The notes below the pieces were generated by a model. It was not told the origin of the DNA. It was given only the letters and a program-made list of their open reading frames with translations, and did not search any database. Both the position numbers and the translations under genes were made by a program. 64,000 nt of DNA from Streptomonospora alba (lineage in GTDB: Bacteria > Actinomycetota > Actinomycetes > Streptosporangiales > Streptosporangiaceae), in contig NZ_JROO01000013.1 of the NCBI RefSeq assembly GCF_000826685.1, forward strand, positions 57,151 to 121,150, written 5' to 3'. This document shows positions 1 through 10,476 of the stretch, in pieces (positions within the stretch are counted from its first letter, which is position 1; each line of letters starts with the position of its first letter).

Positions 1-613
1 AACGGACGCGGTCCAGCAGAGGACCGTCGTCCTCGTTCACCAGCTCGGCGAGCTCGGCCACCCCGCGGTCCATGTCCTCCATGTCGGCGGGTACCACGCC
101 GAACGCGGTCACCTCGGTGGTGCCCACGAGCGGTTCCCCGTTGCGATCGAGGATCTCGCCGCGATCGGGGACGTCGTAGCTGACGGCGATGCGCTCGCTC
201 TCGCCGAGGTCGGGGTGGATGACCGAGGGCCCCCACTGGATGACCCAGCCGCGGGGCCCATCCTTCAGCGGTATGGACCCGGTGTACTTCCACACCGGGT
301 CGCCGATGCCCAGGTCGGCCTGCGCCTCGAACTCGGCGTCGGCGGAGTCGCCGTCCTGGCTGATGCCGCCCAGCGAGAAGCGCAACCCGGCCAGGTCGAG
401 CTGGCGGCGGGTGTCCTCGAGCGCGCCGGCGACCTTCTCGGTGTCGCCGTCGGTGTAGGCGGCGGCCGCTGAATAGTCGCCGGCCTGCCACTTCAGCAGG
501 AAGTTGCGCACCGCCACCTCGGGTGAGGGCTGGGTTGTGCAGCCCGAGACCACCGCGACGAGGGCGAGTCCGGTTCCTGCCGCTAGCAGGCGGCGTAGGT
601 GACGGGGGGACAC
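1..613 (-). CDS. Penicillin-binding lipoprotein, N-terminal part (3' end outside window)
   Basis: The visible 204 codons begin at a GTG with GAAAGGA upstream. They encode a short basic N-terminus, a hydrophobic stretch and a lipobox VVSGC (Cys about residue 25), so the product is probably an exported lipoprotein. The next ~110 residues look like the NTF2-like (MecA_N) domain of class B penicillin-binding proteins (VAVRNFLLKWQAGDYSAAA). Then comes DVPDRGEILDRNGEPL, the typical opening of the PBP dimerisation region. The transpeptidase domain should follow beyond the window edge. The family cross-links peptidoglycan at the outer membrane face. The gene starts 23 bp after smpB on the same strand. 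Identification is from these motifs only; the catalytic SxxK motif is not in view. Confidence 0.85.
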   Translation of the reverse strand, partial: MSPRHLRRLLAAGTGLALVAVVSGCTTQPSPEVAVRNFLLKWQAGDYSAAAAYTDGDTEKVAGALEDTRRQLDLAGLRFSLGGISQDGDSADAEFEAQADLGIGDPVWKYTGSIPLKDGPRGWVIQWGPSVIHPDLGESERIAVSYDVPDRGEILDRNGEPLVGTTEVTAFGVVPADMEDMDRGVAELAELVNEDDGPLLDRVR

Positions 614-636
614 CCTTGCGATCCTTTCACAGCGCC

Positions 637-1107
637 TCAGCGCCGACGCCGCAGCGCGCGCTCGATGTCGCGCTTGGCCTCGCGTTCGGCGATGTCGCGG
701 CGCTTGTCGTAAGTGCGCTTACCACGCGCGAGGGCGATCTCGACCTTGGCCTTGCCCTCGCTGAAGTACAGCGACAGCGGGACCAGGGTGCGCCCGGCCT
801 CCTGGGTCTTGCCGATGAGTCGGGCGATCTCCTCACGGTGCAACAGCAGCTTACGCCGCCGGCGAGCGGCGTGGTTGGTCCAGGTCCCCTGCGTGTACTC
901 GGGGATGTGGACGTTCTCCAACCACACCTCGCCGTCCCTGACCTGGGCGAACCCGTCGACCAAGGAGGCACGTCCGGCGCGCAGCGACTTCACCTCCGTG
1001 CCGGTCAGGACAAGTCCGGCCTCGTAGGTGTCGTCGATGTGGTAGTCGTACCGGGCGCGCCGGTTCTGCGCGACGAGCTTGCGCCCTTTTTCCCGTGGCA
1101 CAGGCAT
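637..1107 (-). CDS. smpB: SsrA-binding protein SmpB
   Basis: The 156-residue protein is full length for SmpB, the tmRNA partner in trans-translation that rescues ribosomes stalled on broken mRNAs. It shows the family signatures [31 protein letters not shown] and GKRTYDKR, with the basic Arg-rich C-terminal tail that enters the mRNA channel. The ATG follows GAGAAAGGGA at very short spacing. It lies downstream of ftsE-ftsX in the same orientation (57 bp after ftsX), an order common in Actinobacteria. No tmRNA gene (ssrA) is recognisable next to it in this window. Confidence 0.97.
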   Translation of the reverse strand: MPVPREKGRKLVAQNRRARYDYHIDDTYEAGLVLTGTEVKSLRAGRASLVDGFAQVRDGEVWLENVHIPEYTQGTWTNHAARRRRKLLLHREEIARLIGKTQEAGRTLVPLSLYFSEGKAKVEIALARGKRTYDKRRDIAEREAKRDIERALRRRR

Positions 1108-1164
1108 TCCCTTTCTCGACCGCCGACGACGGTGCTCGGGTCGCGGTCACCCGCTGTCCGAGGG

Positions 1165-2073
1165 CTATACCCGCAGATAGCGCCGCAGTGTCAGGAACGA
1201 GGCGACGGTACAGAGTAGGACACCCAGGATGATCGACACGCCGATGACCGACAGCAGGGATCCGGTCGAAAGTGTGACGTCGAACTGGAACCACTGCTGG
1301 ATGCGGGTGAGCAGCAGGAAGCGCGCGGCGACGATGAAGCCGGAGGCGATGATGCCGCCGATCAGACCCGCGATGGCGCCCTCCAGCAGGAACGGGAGCT
1401 GGATGTAGAAGTTCGACGCACCGACCAGCCGCATGATGCCGGTCTCCTTGCGCCTGTTGTAGGCCGCTAGTCGCACGGTGTTGCCGATCAGCAGCGCGGC
1501 TGCGGCCAACTGCACGAAGGAGACGGTCAGCGCGGCGGTGGTGAGGCCGTCGAGCAGCCCGAAGAACTGTTCCAGCACCTGCTGATCGTCGTAGATCGTG
1601 TCGATGCCCGGCCGGCCCTGCATCTCGTTGGCGACGGCCTGGTACTTGGTGGGATCGACCAGTTGCACCCGGAAGTTGTCGGGGAGGTCGCCCTTGCGGA
1701 CGGCGTCGATCATCGCCTGGTTGTTGGCGAAGCGGTCCTGGAAATCCTTGAAGGCCTGCTCGGCACTGACGTACTCGACGCTCTTGACCTGGTCCATCGA
1801 CTCCAGGTCGCTCTGGATGTCCTGGCGCTGCTTGTCGGTGGCCGGCCCGTTCTCCTCACATGTGGTGGAGTTGGAGATCTCCGTGCACATGTAGATGGTC
1901 AGGGTCACGCGCTCGTCCCAGTACTGGCGCATCTGCGACACCTGCTGGTTGATCAGCAGACCGCCGCCGAACAGGGCGAGGGAGATGGCCACCGTGGTGA
2001 TGACCGCCACGGTCATGGTCAGGTTGCGACGCAGACCGATCCAGATCTCGGAAAGTACGAATTGTGCACGCAT
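1165..2073 (-). CDS. ftsX: Cell-division protein FtsX (ABC-type permease)
   Basis: FtsX, 302 residues, is the membrane partner of FtsE and transmits a signal to peptidoglycan hydrolases during division. The start is placed at ATG 2073 because MRAQFVLSEIWIGLRRNLTM aligns with the N-terminus of actinobacterial FtsX; an upstream extension would not. One membrane segment lies near residues 22-45, followed by an extracellular loop of ~130 residues with a Cys pair (MCTEISNSTTCEE). Three C-terminal membrane segments surround NRRKETGIMRLVGAS, the conserved FtsX permease motif. It sits 75 bp after ftsE and before smpB. Confidence 0.95.
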   Translation of the reverse strand: MRAQFVLSEIWIGLRRNLTMTVAVITTVAISLALFGGGLLINQQVSQMRQYWDERVTLTIYMCTEISNSTTCEENGPATDKQRQDIQSDLESMDQVKSVEYVSAEQAFKDFQDRFANNQAMIDAVRKGDLPDNFRVQLVDPTKYQAVANEMQGRPGIDTIYDDQQVLEQFFGLLDGLTTAALTVSFVQLAAAALLIGNTVRLAAYNRRKETGIMRLVGASNFYIQLPFLLEGAIAGLIGGIIASGFIVAARFLLLTRIQQWFQFDVTLSTGSLLSVIGVSIILGVLLCTVASFLTLRRYLRV

Positions 2074-2148
2074 GAGAGTTAAGGGTCCATCCTCGTGGGC
2101 TTCGCCGCGCTGCACTGACCAACGCAGGAGCGCTGGCAGGCCCGAGCG

Positions 2149-2838
2149 TCAGTACGCCTGTCCGTAGACGCCGCGGGTCTGGTCGCGCACGACCTCGCCC
2201 TCTTCGAGCTCGATCACGCGCTTGCGCATCGAGTCGACGATGGCGGCGTCGTGGGTCGCCATGACAACGGTCGTCCCGGTCCTGTTGATTCGGTCGAGCA
2301 CCTTCATGATGCCGATCGACGTAGCGGGGTCGATGTTCCCCGTGGGCTCGTCAGCAAGCAGGATCTGCGGGCGGTTGACGAACGCCCGCGCGATGGCGAC
2401 CCGCTGCTGCTCGCCACCCGACAGCTCGTCGGGCATGCGGTCGGCCTTGCCTTCCAGGCCGACGAGTTCGACGACCTCGGGCACGACCTTGCGGATGAAC
2501 CTCCGCGGTTTGCCGATCACCTCGAGGGCGAACGCCACGTTCTCGAAGACGTTCTTGTTCGGCAGGAGCCGGAAGTCCTGGAAGACGCAGCCGATGCGGC
2601 GCCGCAGGTGCGGAACCTTCCAGTTGGAAAGCCGCGCCAGGTCCTTGCCGGCGACGTGCACCCGGCCCTTGTTGGGCTTCTCCTCCTTCAGGACGAGCCG
2701 AAGGAAGGTCGACTTGCCGGAGCCGGAGGGACCGACAAGGAAGACGAACTCGCCCTTGCCGACGTCGATGGAGACGTCCTCCAGCGCAGGGTGCTTCTGG
2801 GTCGTATAGACCTTGGTGACGTTCTCAAAATGGATCAC
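2149..2838 (-). CDS. ftsE: Cell-division ATP-binding protein FtsE
   Basis: FtsE is the 229-residue ATPase of the FtsEX complex. Visible motifs are Walker [10 protein letters not shown] (residues 36-44), the Q-loop CVFQDFRLL, the signature LSGGEQQR and Walker [11 protein letters not shown], followed by a switch His in MATHDAA. The GTG start gives [11 protein letters not shown], the usual N-terminus; the ribosome-binding site is weak. It is first in the ftsE-ftsX-smpB-PBP series on the minus strand. Confidence 0.97.
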   Translation of the reverse strand: MIHFENVTKVYTTQKHPALEDVSIDVGKGEFVFLVGPSGSGKSTFLRLVLKEEKPNKGRVHVAGKDLARLSNWKVPHLRRRIGCVFQDFRLLPNKNVFENVAFALEVIGKPRRFIRKVVPEVVELVGLEGKADRMPDELSGGEQQRVAIARAFVNRPQILLADEPTGNIDPATSIGIMKVLDRINRTGTTVVMATHDAAIVDSMRKRVIELEEGEVVRDQTRGVYGQAY

Positions 2839-3172
2839 GGCAGCATCACAAGGTTCTCAGGGGTAGGGGCACCTCAACGGATGACTGGCTCCGCAGGAGG
2901 CAGTACCGGCCACAGGGCCAATCGTCAGTGTAGAGGTGATCGCAACCCGGAATGTCCAGATCGGCCCGCAGCCTCGCGCGGGGGCGCGAAGGCGGGCGGA
3001 TGCTCGGGCGGCCTCGACCACACACGGCGGATCGGCCTCGGCTGTTCAGAGAACAGCAGACCAGAGCATATCGGAAGTGTCAACCGGTGGTAACGTTCAC
3101 GTATACCGACCACCATGAGCGCGTGTCCAGCGGCGACGCCCTTCGGATACCCTCGTCGCGCCGCCGCGGGGC
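2839..3172 (-). promoter_or_regulatory. ftsE upstream region with a 7-bp inverted repeat
   Basis: This is a 334-bp gene-free stretch between prfB and ftsE. It contains a perfect inverted repeat GCTGTTC-AGA-GAACAGC at 3041-3057. A TTGACA-like -35 lies at 3083-3078 on the minus strand, and an alternative TGGACA-N18-TATACG lies further upstream around 3100-3130. I see no ORF with coding character. The repeat has TGTTC-N3-GAACA polarity, unlike the actinobacterial LexA box (GAAC-N4-GTTC), so its binding protein is unknown. The promoter assignment is tentative. Confidence 0.35.
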
Positions 3173-4276
3173 CTACTCCTGGCTGCGCAGCCAGCGGATC
3201 TCGGCGTCGATGAAGCCGTCGATCTCACCGTCGAGCACACCGCCGGTGTTGCCGCTTTCCGCACCGGTGCGCACGTCCTTCACGCTCTGGTAGGGGTGCA
3301 GCACGTAGTTGCGCATCTGCGTGCCCCAGCTGCTGAAGCTCTCGCCGCGCAGCTCGTCGATCTCGGCCTGCTCCTCGCGCCGCTTGCGCTCCAGAAGCTT
3401 CGCCTGCAGCACCCCCATCGCGGCGGTGCGGTTCTGCAGCTGGCTCTTCTCGTTCTGACACGAGACGACGATGCCGGTGGGCAGGTGTGTGATGCGCACC
3501 GCGGAGTCGGTCGTGTTGACGCTCTGCCCGCCGGGCCCGGAGGAGCGGAACACGTCGATGCGCAGCTCGTTCTCGTCGACCTCGATGTGGTCGCTCTGCT
3601 GCACGACGGGTACCACGTCCACGCCCGCGAACGAGGTCTGGCGCCGGTTCTGGTTGTCGAACGGCGAGATGCGCACCAGGCGGTGCGTGCCGTGCTCGCC
3701 ACGCAGCGTGCCGTAGGCGTAGGGGGCCTTGACCGCGAACGTCGTCGACTTGATGCCGGCTTCCTCGGCGTAGGAGATGTCGTAGATCTCGACGGGATAG
3801 CCGTGCCGCTCGGCCCAACGCAGGTACATCCGCTGCAGCATCTGCGCCCAGTCGGCCGCGTCGATACCGCCGGCCTGGGCGTTGATGCTGACCAGCGCCT
3901 CGCGCTCGTCGTAGGGGCCGCTGAGCAGGGTGCGGACCTCCAACGCACCGATGTCGCGGCGCAGCGACTCCAGCTCGGCGTCGGCCTCGGTACGGGTGTC
4001 GGCGTCGTTCTCCGAGGCGGCGAGTTCGTAGAGCACGCTCAGGTCGTCCAGGCGGCTGCGGATCCAGCCGACCTTGTTGACCGTGGACTCCAGGTGGGAC
4101 AGCCTGCGTGTGACCTGCTGGGCGTGGGTGGGGTTGTTCCACAGCTCCGGGTCGGCAGACTGCTCGCGCAGCTCTTCGATCTCGCGCTGCTTGGCACCGA
4201 GGTCCAGGACGGCTTCCACACTCGCCAGCGTGGAGGAGAGTTCCTTGATCTTGTCTGCGGGGTCTAGGTCTGCCAC
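3173..4276 (-). CDS. prfB: Peptide chain release factor 2
   Basis: RF2 recognises UGA and UAA stop codons and triggers peptide release. The 367-residue product carries the codon-recognition tripeptide SPF (204-206) and the catalytic GGQ (249-251, in [12 protein letters not shown]). The GTG at 4276 gives [13 protein letters not shown], matching the N-terminus of actinobacterial RF2. The reading frame is open from there, so the programmed +1 frameshift found in many bacterial prfB genes is absent, as is usual in this phylum. The Shine-Dalgarno is weak. It lies upstream of ftsE on the same strand. Confidence 0.96.
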   Translation of the reverse strand: MADLDPADKIKELSSTLASVEAVLDLGAKQREIEELREQSADPELWNNPTHAQQVTRRLSHLESTVNKVGWIRSRLDDLSVLYELAASENDADTRTEADAELESLRRDIGALEVRTLLSGPYDEREALVSINAQAGGIDAADWAQMLQRMYLRWAERHGYPVEIYDISYAEEAGIKSTTFAVKAPYAYGTLRGEHGTHRLVRISPFDNQNRRQTSFAGVDVVPVVQQSDHIEVDENELRIDVFRSSGPGGQSVNTTDSAVRITHLPTGIVVSCQNEKSQLQNRTAAMGVLQAKLLERKRREEQAEIDELRGESFSSWGTQMRNYVLHPYQSVKDVRTGAESGNTGGVLDGEIDGFIDAEIRWLRSQE

Positions 4277-4350
4277 ACGCCCCAGTCTAGGGGGAACACG
4301 TCCGGTGCCTGCCACGGCGGACCCGCGCGGCCGCGCCGCCGCTTCGACCG

Positions 4351-4373
4351 CCCGGGCCGCGAGGCGGCCCGGG
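4351..4373 (-). terminator. GC hairpin after the glutamate dehydrogenase gene
   Basis: A perfect palindrome with 10-bp arms (CCCGGGCCGC / GCGGCCCGGG) and a GAG loop lies 46-68 nt past the stop of the glutamate dehydrogenase gene and before prfB. There is no T-run, as is common for high-GC actinobacterial terminators. It is flanked at 4384-4417 by short tandem GGTCGGGC-type repeats. Confidence 0.5.
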
Positions 4374-4419
4374 CCCGGGCCCGGGCGGCCGGGCGGTCGG
4401 GCGGTCGGGTGGTCGGGAC

Positions 4420-7400
4420 TCACTCGCCGGAGGAGACCAGCAGGGAGCGCACGGAGCGCAGGGCGACCGAGAGTGTGGCCAGGTCGTACTGGTCGGACTC
4501 GCGGATCTCGCGCAGGGTCTGCTCCGAACGCTCCACCGCCACCCGGTTGCGCTCGATCCAGCGCCCCCGCAGCCGCTCCGGGGACTCCCCCGGCTCGCCG
4601 CTCTGCAGCACCTCGCGGGTGAGCCCGGCGTGCGCGGCGTAGAGGTCGTCGCGCAGGCCGGCCCGGGCCATGGTCACCCACCGGTCGTGGCGCGGCAGCG
4701 CGATGATGCGCTCGCGCAGCGACCCGATCTGCAGGCTCTCGGCCAGGTCGAAGTACACCTCGGCCACCTCGGGCAGCGGGCGCTGCGTGCGGTTGGCGAT
4801 GGAGACCAGATCGAAGGTCGAGTAGGCCGGGACCATGCTCGCCACCCGCTCGGCCAGTTCGCGGGGCACGTTGGCCTTGGTGAAGCGGTCGCGCCGCTCG
4901 GAGAACAGGCGGAGATCGCGGCCCTGCAGCAGCTCGGGCAGCTGCGGCACGATCTCGGCCACGCCGGAGGAAAAGAAGGCCGTCTCCGAGCCCAGGTCGA
5001 AGGGCGACTTGCGGTTGCGCAGCAGCCAGCGGGTGCCGCGCTCGGCGAGCTTGCGGGCCTCCAGCATCAGGTCGAGCTGCACGTCGACGTCGATCCAGTG
5101 GTCCAGGTTCTCGATCTCGTCCCATAGCGCGCGGAGCCCGAACACCTCGCGCACCACCAGATAGGCGCGCGCGATGTCGTCGGGCGCGGCTCCCAGCTCC
5201 TCGCCGATGCGGAAGGCGAAGGTGGTGCCGCCCCGGTTGACCATGTCGTTGACGACCTGGTTGGCGATGATCTCGCGGCCCAGCGGGTGCTCGGGCATGA
5301 CGTCGGAGAAGCGCCGGCGCAGCGCCTCGGGGAAGTACTCCACCAGCGTCCGGCGCAGGTAGGGGTCGCCGGGCAGGTCGGAGTCGGCGACCTCGTCCTT
5401 GAGGGCGTTCTTGGTGTGGGCCAGCAGCGTGGCGAACTCCGGTCCGGTCAGGCCGTGGCCGGCGCTGCGCCGCGAGGCGATGTCCTTGTCGTCGGGCAGC
5501 ACCTCCAGCTTGCGCTTGAGCCTGCCCTCGCGCTCGAGCCGGCGCATGTAGCGGGCGTGGACGTGCATCATCGCGCCGGCCTGCTTGCGGGCGGCCGACA
5601 GCACCACGTTCTGCGCGTAGTTGTTGGCCAGGACCAACTGGGCGACGTCCTCGGTCATGCTCAGGAACAGCTCGTCGCGCTCCTCCTTGGCGAGCCTGCC
5701 CTCGCCGACCTCGCGGTCGAGCATGATCTTGATGTTGACCTCGTGGTCGGAGGTGTCCACGCCGGCGGAGTTGTCGATGAAGTCGGCGTTGACCCTGCCG
5801 CCGTTGCGCGCGAACTCGATCCGCCCGGCCTGGGTGAGCCCGAGGTTGCCGCCCTCGCCCACGACCTTGCAGCGCAGGTCGGCGCCGTTGACCCGCAGCG
5901 CGTCGTTGGCCTTGTCACCGACGTCGGCGTTGGACTCCGTGGAGGCCTTGACGTAGGTCCCGATGCCGCCGTTCCACAGCAGGTCGACCGGGGCACTGAG
6001 GATGTGCTGCATCAGCTCGAACGGGGTCAGGGCCGTCGTCTCGGAGTCGATGCCCAGCGCTCGGCGCACCTGCGGCGTGATGGGGATCGACTTGGCCGTG
6101 CGCGGGTGCACCCCGCCGCCCTCGGAGATCACCGCGGTGTCGTAGTCGGCCCAGGTACTGCGCGGCAGCTCGAACATGCGCCGGCGCTCGGCGAAGGAGC
6201 TCTCGGCGTCGGGATCGGGGTCCAGGAAGATGTGCCGGTGGTCGAACGCGGCCACAAGGCGGATGTGCCGGGAGAGCAGCATGCCGTTGCCGAACACGTC
6301 CCCGGACATGTCGCCGACCCCCGCGGCGGTGAAGTCCTCGTTCTGCACGTCGGTGCCGAGCTCGCGGAAGAGGTGCTTGACCGACTCCCAGGCGCCGCGG
6401 GCGGTGATGCCCATGGCCTTGTGGTCGTAGCCCACCGACCCGCCGGAGGCGAAGGCGTCGCCCAGCCAGAACCCGCGTTCGATCGCGATGCCGTTGGCGA
6501 TGTCGGAGAAGGTGGCGGTGCCCTTGTCCGCGGCGACCACCAGGTAGGGGTCGTCGCCGTCGTAGCGCACGACGCGCTCGGGGTGCTCCACACGCCCGGC
6601 GACGCGGTTGTCGGTCACGTCGAGCATGCCGCTGATGAACTGCTTGTAGCAGGCGACGACCTCGGCCTGGACCGCGTCGCGGTCGCCGCCGGCGGGCAGC
6701 CGCTTGCACACGAACCCGCCCTTGGAGCCGCTGGGCACGATCACGGAGTTCTTCACCGTCTGCGCCTTGACCAGGCCCAGGACCTCGGTGCGGAAGTCCT
6801 CGAAGCGCTCCGACCAGCGCAGGCCGCCGCGGGCCACGGCGCCGAAGCGCAGATGCACGCCTTCCATACGCGGCGAGTAGACGTACATCTCGTAGCGCGG
6901 GCGCGGCGCGGGCAGGTCGGGGATGCGGCGCGGATCGAGCTTGTAGACCAGGTAGGGCTTGGGAGCCTCGATCCCGCCCTGGAAGTAGGTGGTGCGCAGG
7001 GTGGCCTCGATGGCGGCCAGGAAGGAGCGCAGGATGCGGTCCTGGTCCAGGCTGGCGACCTGGTCGAGCTCGCCGCGGATCTCCTCGGTGATGGCCTCGG
7101 TGCGTTCCTGGCGCGCCGTCTCGTGGTCGGGGTCGAAGCGGGACTCGAACAGCCGCACCAGCAGGTTGGCGATGTGCACGTTGGCCACGAGCACATCGGA
7201 GATGTAGGCGGGACTGAAGGTGCTGCCGGTCTGGCGCAGGTACTTGGCGTAGGCGCGCAGGATGGTCAGCTGGCGCCAGTCGAGTCCGCCGCGCACCACC
7301 AGCGCGTTGAAGCCGTCGGACTCGCCGCGGCCCTGCCACAGCGCGGTGAAGGCGTCCTCGAACAGCGCTTTCAGCCGCTCGGCCGGCAGCTCCACGGCGT

Positions 7401-9318
7401 CGGTGACGGGAGCGAAGCCGAAGTCGTAGATCCAGGCGCGCCCGGCCTCGGCGCCGGCCACGCCGTAGGGGCGCTCGTCGCGGACCTCCACGCCCATGTG
7501 CTCCAGCAGCGGCAGCACACGGGAGAGGGAGATCGGCTCGCCCTTGCGGTAGACCTTGAGGCGCCACTCGCCGGGCTCGGCGTTCTCGGGCCGGTAGAGG
7601 TTGACGGCCAGTTCGTCCTCGTCGAGCCGGTCGAGGCGGTCGATGTCGTCGACGGCGACCGCGGCGGCGGTGTCGACCTTGTAGCCCTCGGGCACCGCCG
7701 AGCCGTAGGTCTGCAGGAGCTCCTCGGCGCGGGCCGCGCCGAAGCGGTCGCGCAGAGCGCGGTCGAGATCGTCCTCCCAGGACCGGGTGGCGGCGACGAC
7801 CTCGGCCTCCAGGGCGCTGTGGTCGACGTCGGCGAGGATACTGCCGCCCTCCGCGCGCACGACCAGGTAGAGCTGGGCGAAGGGCGCGGAGCCGACCTGG
7901 ACGCCGTGGTCCATGGTGGCGCCCTCGAAGGCGCGGCTCATCACGTGCTGGATCTGCAGCCGCACGTCGGTGTTGTAGCGGTCCCGCGGCATGTAGACCA
8001 GGCAGGACATGAACCGGCCGTAGGGGTCGCGGCGCAGGAAGAGCTTGGTGCCGCGGCGCTCACGCAGGCGCAGCACCCCCAGCACGATGTCGTAGAGCTG
8101 GTCGACGGGGGCTTGCAGCAGCTCCTCGCGCGGGAAGCCCTCCAGGATCTCGACGAGGTCCTTGCCGTCGTAGCTCTCGGGGTCGAATCCGGCCAGGTCC
8201 AGGATCTCGTTCTGCTTGCGCTTGAGAATCGGGATCTGGGCGATGCTGGTGGTCACCGCCTCATGGGTGTAGAGGCCGAGGAAGCGGTACTCGCCGACGA
8301 CGCGGCCTTGCTCGTCGAAGCGCTTGACTCCGACGTAGTCGAGGTACTTGCGGCGATGGACCGTTGCCCGGGAGTTGGCCTTGGTCAGCACCAGCACGTG
8401 GGGCTCGCGGGCCTTGGCGCGGGCCTCGGGCGGCAGGGCGGCGAAGCTCTCGGAGGCCGGGGAGTCGGCGCGCAGCAAGCCCAGTCCGGTGCCGGGGCGC
8501 GGGCTCAGGCCCAGCCGCTCGGCGGGAGAGTCCGGCGCGTCTTCGGCGTCGGAGGCGCTGACCAGGGTGTACTCGCGAAAGCCCATGAAGTGGAAGTGGC
8601 GGTCGGCCACCCAGCGCAGGAACTCGACGCTCTCCGACATCTCGCGCGCGTCGACGCCGCCGCGGGACAGGCGCTCGGCGGATGCGGCGACCTCGTCGGC
8701 CAGCAGCAGGGCCTGGCGGCGCATCCGGCCGGTGTCCTCGTGGACGCTGTGCACGTCGCCGAGCACGCGTTCGAGGTCGGCGGCCAGCTCCTTGCAGGCG
8801 GTGGGGCCGCTGCAGCGGTCGATCTCCAGGTGCATCCAGGACTCCTGGAGCGGGATCAGACCGTCGGGGTCGGCGTCGGGGTCGGGCTCGACCTCGTGCA
8901 GGTCGCCGGCGACGTCGCGGGCGACCCGCAGCTGGGGGTGGATGACCAGGTCGTAGCCGATCCCCCGGCGGCTGAGCTCCATGGTGACCGAGTCGACGAG
9001 GAAGGGGGCGTCGTCGGTGACGATCTCGACCACCGAGTGGCCGGTCTCCCAGCCGTCGCGCTCGCGGGAGGGGGTGTAGACGCGCACCTTGGCCCGCCCC
9101 TGAGGCCGGTGCCGAGCGGACTCCAGGTGGGACGCCGCCGGTCCGCATATCTCCGCGGGATCGCGCTCCTGCAGCTCCTCGGTGGCCACGTGCCGGTAGT
9201 AGTGCTCCAGCAGCCGCTCGGTCTGCTCGGGGCCGCCGGTGAAAGGAGGCCGACCGGAGCAGTGCGCGACGGCCTCGCGCAGCAATCGGTCCTGGACGGC
9301 GTCAGACTGACCGGGCAT
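4420..9318 (-). CDS. NAD-specific glutamate dehydrogenase, large (180-kDa) class
   Basis: This 1632-residue protein matches the giant NAD-dependent glutamate dehydrogenases first described in Streptomyces (about 1650 residues). They oxidise glutamate to 2-oxoglutarate and ammonia. The N-terminal third carries ACT-like regulatory regions (e.g. [15 protein letters not shown] near residue 105). The catalytic core includes [20 protein letters not shown], then SKGGFVCKR near residue 865, and [13 protein letters not shown] near 1150. The ATG follows GAGG at 7-nt spacing. pruA, which makes glutamate, lies 1.4 kb upstream on the same strand, suggesting a proline/glutamate catabolic theme. The promoter region contains two strong palindromes (9459-9474 and 9540-9559). 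Confidence 0.95.
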   Translation of the reverse strand: MPGQSDAVQDRLLREAVAHCSGRPPFTGGPEQTERLLEHYYRHVATEELQERDPAEICGPAASHLESARHRPQGRAKVRVYTPSRERDGWETGHSVVEIVTDDAPFLVDSVTMELSRRGIGYDLVIHPQLRVARDVAGDLHEVEPDPDADPDGLIPLQESWMHLEIDRCSGPTACKELAADLERVLGDVHSVHEDTGRMRRQALLLADEVAASAERLSRGGVDAREMSESVEFLRWVADRHFHFMGFREYTLVSASDAEDAPDSPAERLGLSPRPGTGLGLLRADSPASESFAALPPEARAKAREPHVLVLTKANSRATVHRRKYLDYVGVKRFDEQGRVVGEYRFLGLYTHEAVTTSIAQIPILKRKQNEILDLAGFDPESYDGKDLVEILEGFPREELLQAPVDQLYDIVLGVLRLRERRGTKLFLRRDPYGRFMSCLVYMPRDRYNTDVRLQIQHVMSRAFEGATMDHGVQVGSAPFAQLYLVVRAEGGSILADVDHSALEAEVVAATRSWEDDLDRALRDRFGAARAEELLQTYGSAVPEGYKVDTAAAVAVDDIDRLDRLDEDELAVNLYRPENAEPGEWRLKVYRKGEPISLSRVLPLLEHMGVEVRDERPYGVAGAEAGRAWIYDFGFAPVTDAVELPAERLKALFEDAFTALWQGRGESDGFNALVVRGGLDWRQLTILRAYAKYLRQTGSTFSPAYISDVLVANVHIANLLVRLFESRFDPDHETARQERTEAITEEIRGELDQVASLDQDRILRSFLAAIEATLRTTYFQGGIEAPKPYLVYKLDPRRIPDLPAPRPRYEMYVYSPRMEGVHLRFGAVARGGLRWSERFEDFRTEVLGLVKAQTVKNSVIVPSGSKGGFVCKRLPAGGDRDAVQAEVVACYKQFISGMLDVTDNRVAGRVEHPERVVRYDGDDPYLVVAADKGTATFSDIANGIAIERGFWLGDAFASGGSVGYDHKAMGITARGAWESVKHLFRELGTDVQNEDFTAAGVGDMSGDVFGNGMLLSRHIRLVAAFDHRHIFLDPDPDAESSFAERRRMFELPRSTWADYDTAVISEGGGVHPRTAKSIPITPQVRRALGIDSETTALTPFELMQHILSAPVDLLWNGGIGTYVKASTESNADVGDKANDALRVNGADLRCKVVGEGGNLGLTQAGRIEFARNGGRVNADFIDNSAGVDTSDHEVNIKIMLDREVGEGRLAKEERDELFLSMTEDVAQLVLANNYAQNVVLSAARKQAGAMMHVHARYMRRLEREGRLKRKLEVLPDDKDIASRRSAGHGLTGPEFATLLAHTKNALKDEVADSDLPGDPYLRRTLVEYFPEALRRRFSDVMPEHPLGREIIANQVVNDMVNRGGTTFAFRIGEELGAAPDDIARAYLVVREVFGLRALWDEIENLDHWIDVDVQLDLMLEARKLAERGTRWLLRNRKSPFDLGSETAFFSSGVAEIVPQLPELLQGRDLRLFSERRDRFTKANVPRELAERVASMVPAYSTFDLVSIANRTQRPLPEVAEVYFDLAESLQIGSLRERIIALPRHDRWVTMARAGLRDDLYAAHAGLTREVLQSGEPGESPERLRGRWIERNRVAVERSEQTLREIRESDQYDLATLSVALRSVRSLLVSSGE

Positions 9319-9762
9319 CGTGCGACCTCACTCCCTTGTGAGTCGTAGGGGGCCGGCCCCGGATCTGCGGGCGGATCCGGGACGTCGAGTCGTATCGAGT
9401 TGTGGGGCGCCGGGTGGGCGCCTGTGATGTTCCCGCTCTCCGGATGACGGGAGGGGAAACCTGTGCGCACAGGTGCGGTGCAACGGCCGGACTCCGTTGT
9501 CCGGCCCCGCCGCGGACCAGGTTACTGGGTCGCGTCCCGCGGTGTTGTGATCAACACCGTTAACTGTGCGTTTCGGTGATTAGGAGCGGATTGCGCAACC
9601 GCGCGGACCCGCACGGTTCGAGGCGGCCCCCGCGGCGTGTGCCCCGGCCGGGGCCCGCGTCCACGGTACGCCTGAGGCGCGGGGCGGCAAGGCGTGCGGC
9701 CGCTGCCGGTCAGGGCGCGCATACGACGTGATCCGCGGGGTACTCGCTGTGCCCGCCGGTGC
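9319..9762 (-). promoter_or_regulatory. Glutamate dehydrogenase upstream region with two palindromes
   Basis: This 444-bp stretch has no convincing gene; a 66-codon reading frame inside it is Arg/Pro-rich and lacks a ribosome-binding site. It contains a perfect 16-bp palindrome ACCTGTGCGCACAGGT at 9459-9474, 141 bp before the start codon. It also contains an inverted repeat with 8-bp arms, CGGTGTTG-TGAT-CAACACCG, at 9540-9559. Both are good operator candidates; the second could also be a hairpin in a long leader. The cognate regulators are not identifiable. Confidence 0.5.
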
Positions 9763-10476
9763 TCACCCGGTGCCGGAAGTGGCCTCGCGCACGGCGCTGA
9801 CCAGGCGCACGGTGTCGGTGAGGTCCTCCAGCACGTACTTCGCCCCGGCGGAGCGCAGCTGGGACTCGGTGGCCGACCCGCTGACCACGCCGATCGGCGT
9901 CGCGTGGCCGATCAGGGCGGCCTCGACGTCGCGCGGGGAGTCGCTGATGTAGACCGTGGACCACTCGGGGAACGCGAATCCGTGGGCCTGGGCCGCGCGC
10001 ATGCGGGTGAACTGGATGAGGCTGCCCTTGGGGTAGTGCTCGGAGCCGAATCCGCCGATGCTCAGGTCGAGGTAGCCGTCGAGGCCGAAGGCGGAGAGCT
10101 TGGCCACGGCGTTGGCCATGATCGCGCCGGTGACCACGGTCTGCACGGTGTCCTCAAGCCCGCCGACGGCCGCCAGCGCCTCGGGTGCTCCCGACATCGC
10201 CCGTCCGCGCGCCGTCAGCTGGTCGCGGCGGCGGGCGAACGCCTCGCCCAGGGCGTCGACGAAGTCGGACAGCGGTTCCTCGCCCGGGTCCAGCCGCACG
10301 TCGTTGCGTGCCAGGAACTCGAAGAAGATCTCGGAGTCGGTGCGTCCTCCGGTTGAGGCCAGATACACCAGCGGCACCCCGGTGACCTGCTCGAAGGCCT
10401 CAGCGTAGGCCGCTCGCGTCACCTGGGCGACGTCGACGAGCGTGAGGTCGATATTCCACAACACCAGCCGGCTGAT
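9763..10476 (-). CDS. HAD-family hydrolase with apparent ATC start
   Basis: The protein is 237 residues if started at ATC 10476. It has HAD motif I in LVLWNIDLTLVD (Asp nucleophile region; the first Asp is at NID and the usual second Asp is replaced, giving DLT). It also has motif II around VVTGA and motif IV in VYISDSPRDVEAA, consistent with a small-molecule phosphatase. Family members start 3-4 residues before LVLWxxD. Here that position is ATC, preceded by a perfect GAGGAGG at 5-nt spacing. The nearest in-frame standard starts (GTG inside the motif, or TTG upstream) are badly placed. The substrate is unknown. Confidence 0.75.
   Translation of the reverse strand: MSRLVLWNIDLTLVDVAQVTRAAYAEAFEQVTGVPLVYLASTGGRTDSEIFFEFLARNDVRLDPGEEPLSDFVDALGEAFARRRDQLTARGRAMSGAPEALAAVGGLEDTVQTVVTGAIMANAVAKLSAFGLDGYLDLSIGGFGSEHYPKGSLIQFTRMRAAQAHGFAFPEWSTVYISDSPRDVEAALIGHATPIGVVSGSATESQLRSAGAKYVLEDLTDTVRLVSAVREATSGTG

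Noticed and set aside
614..636. tmRNA (ssrA) gene next to smpB
   Set aside because: Only 23 bp separate smpB from the penicillin-binding protein gene; no tmRNA-like sequence seen in the flanks.
3041..3057. LexA/SOS box before ftsE
   Set aside because: Half-sites are TGTTC...GAACA with 3-nt spacing, the reverse polarity of the actinobacterial GAAC-N4-GTTC box.
4200..4276. Programmed frameshift site in prfB
   Set aside because: The frame is continuous from GTG 4276 and there is no in-frame UGA slippery site near the start.
5287..9348. A 1353-codon open frame on the plus strand
   Set aside because: It is antisense to the glutamate dehydrogenase gene, composed of Val/Gly/Leu/His-rich repeats caused by GC-biased codons, and has no ribosome-binding site or family resemblance.
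9522..9722. A 66-codon frame upstream of the glutamate dehydrogenase gene
   Set aside because: No ribosome-binding site, Arg/Pro-rich and overlaps palindromic regulatory sequence.
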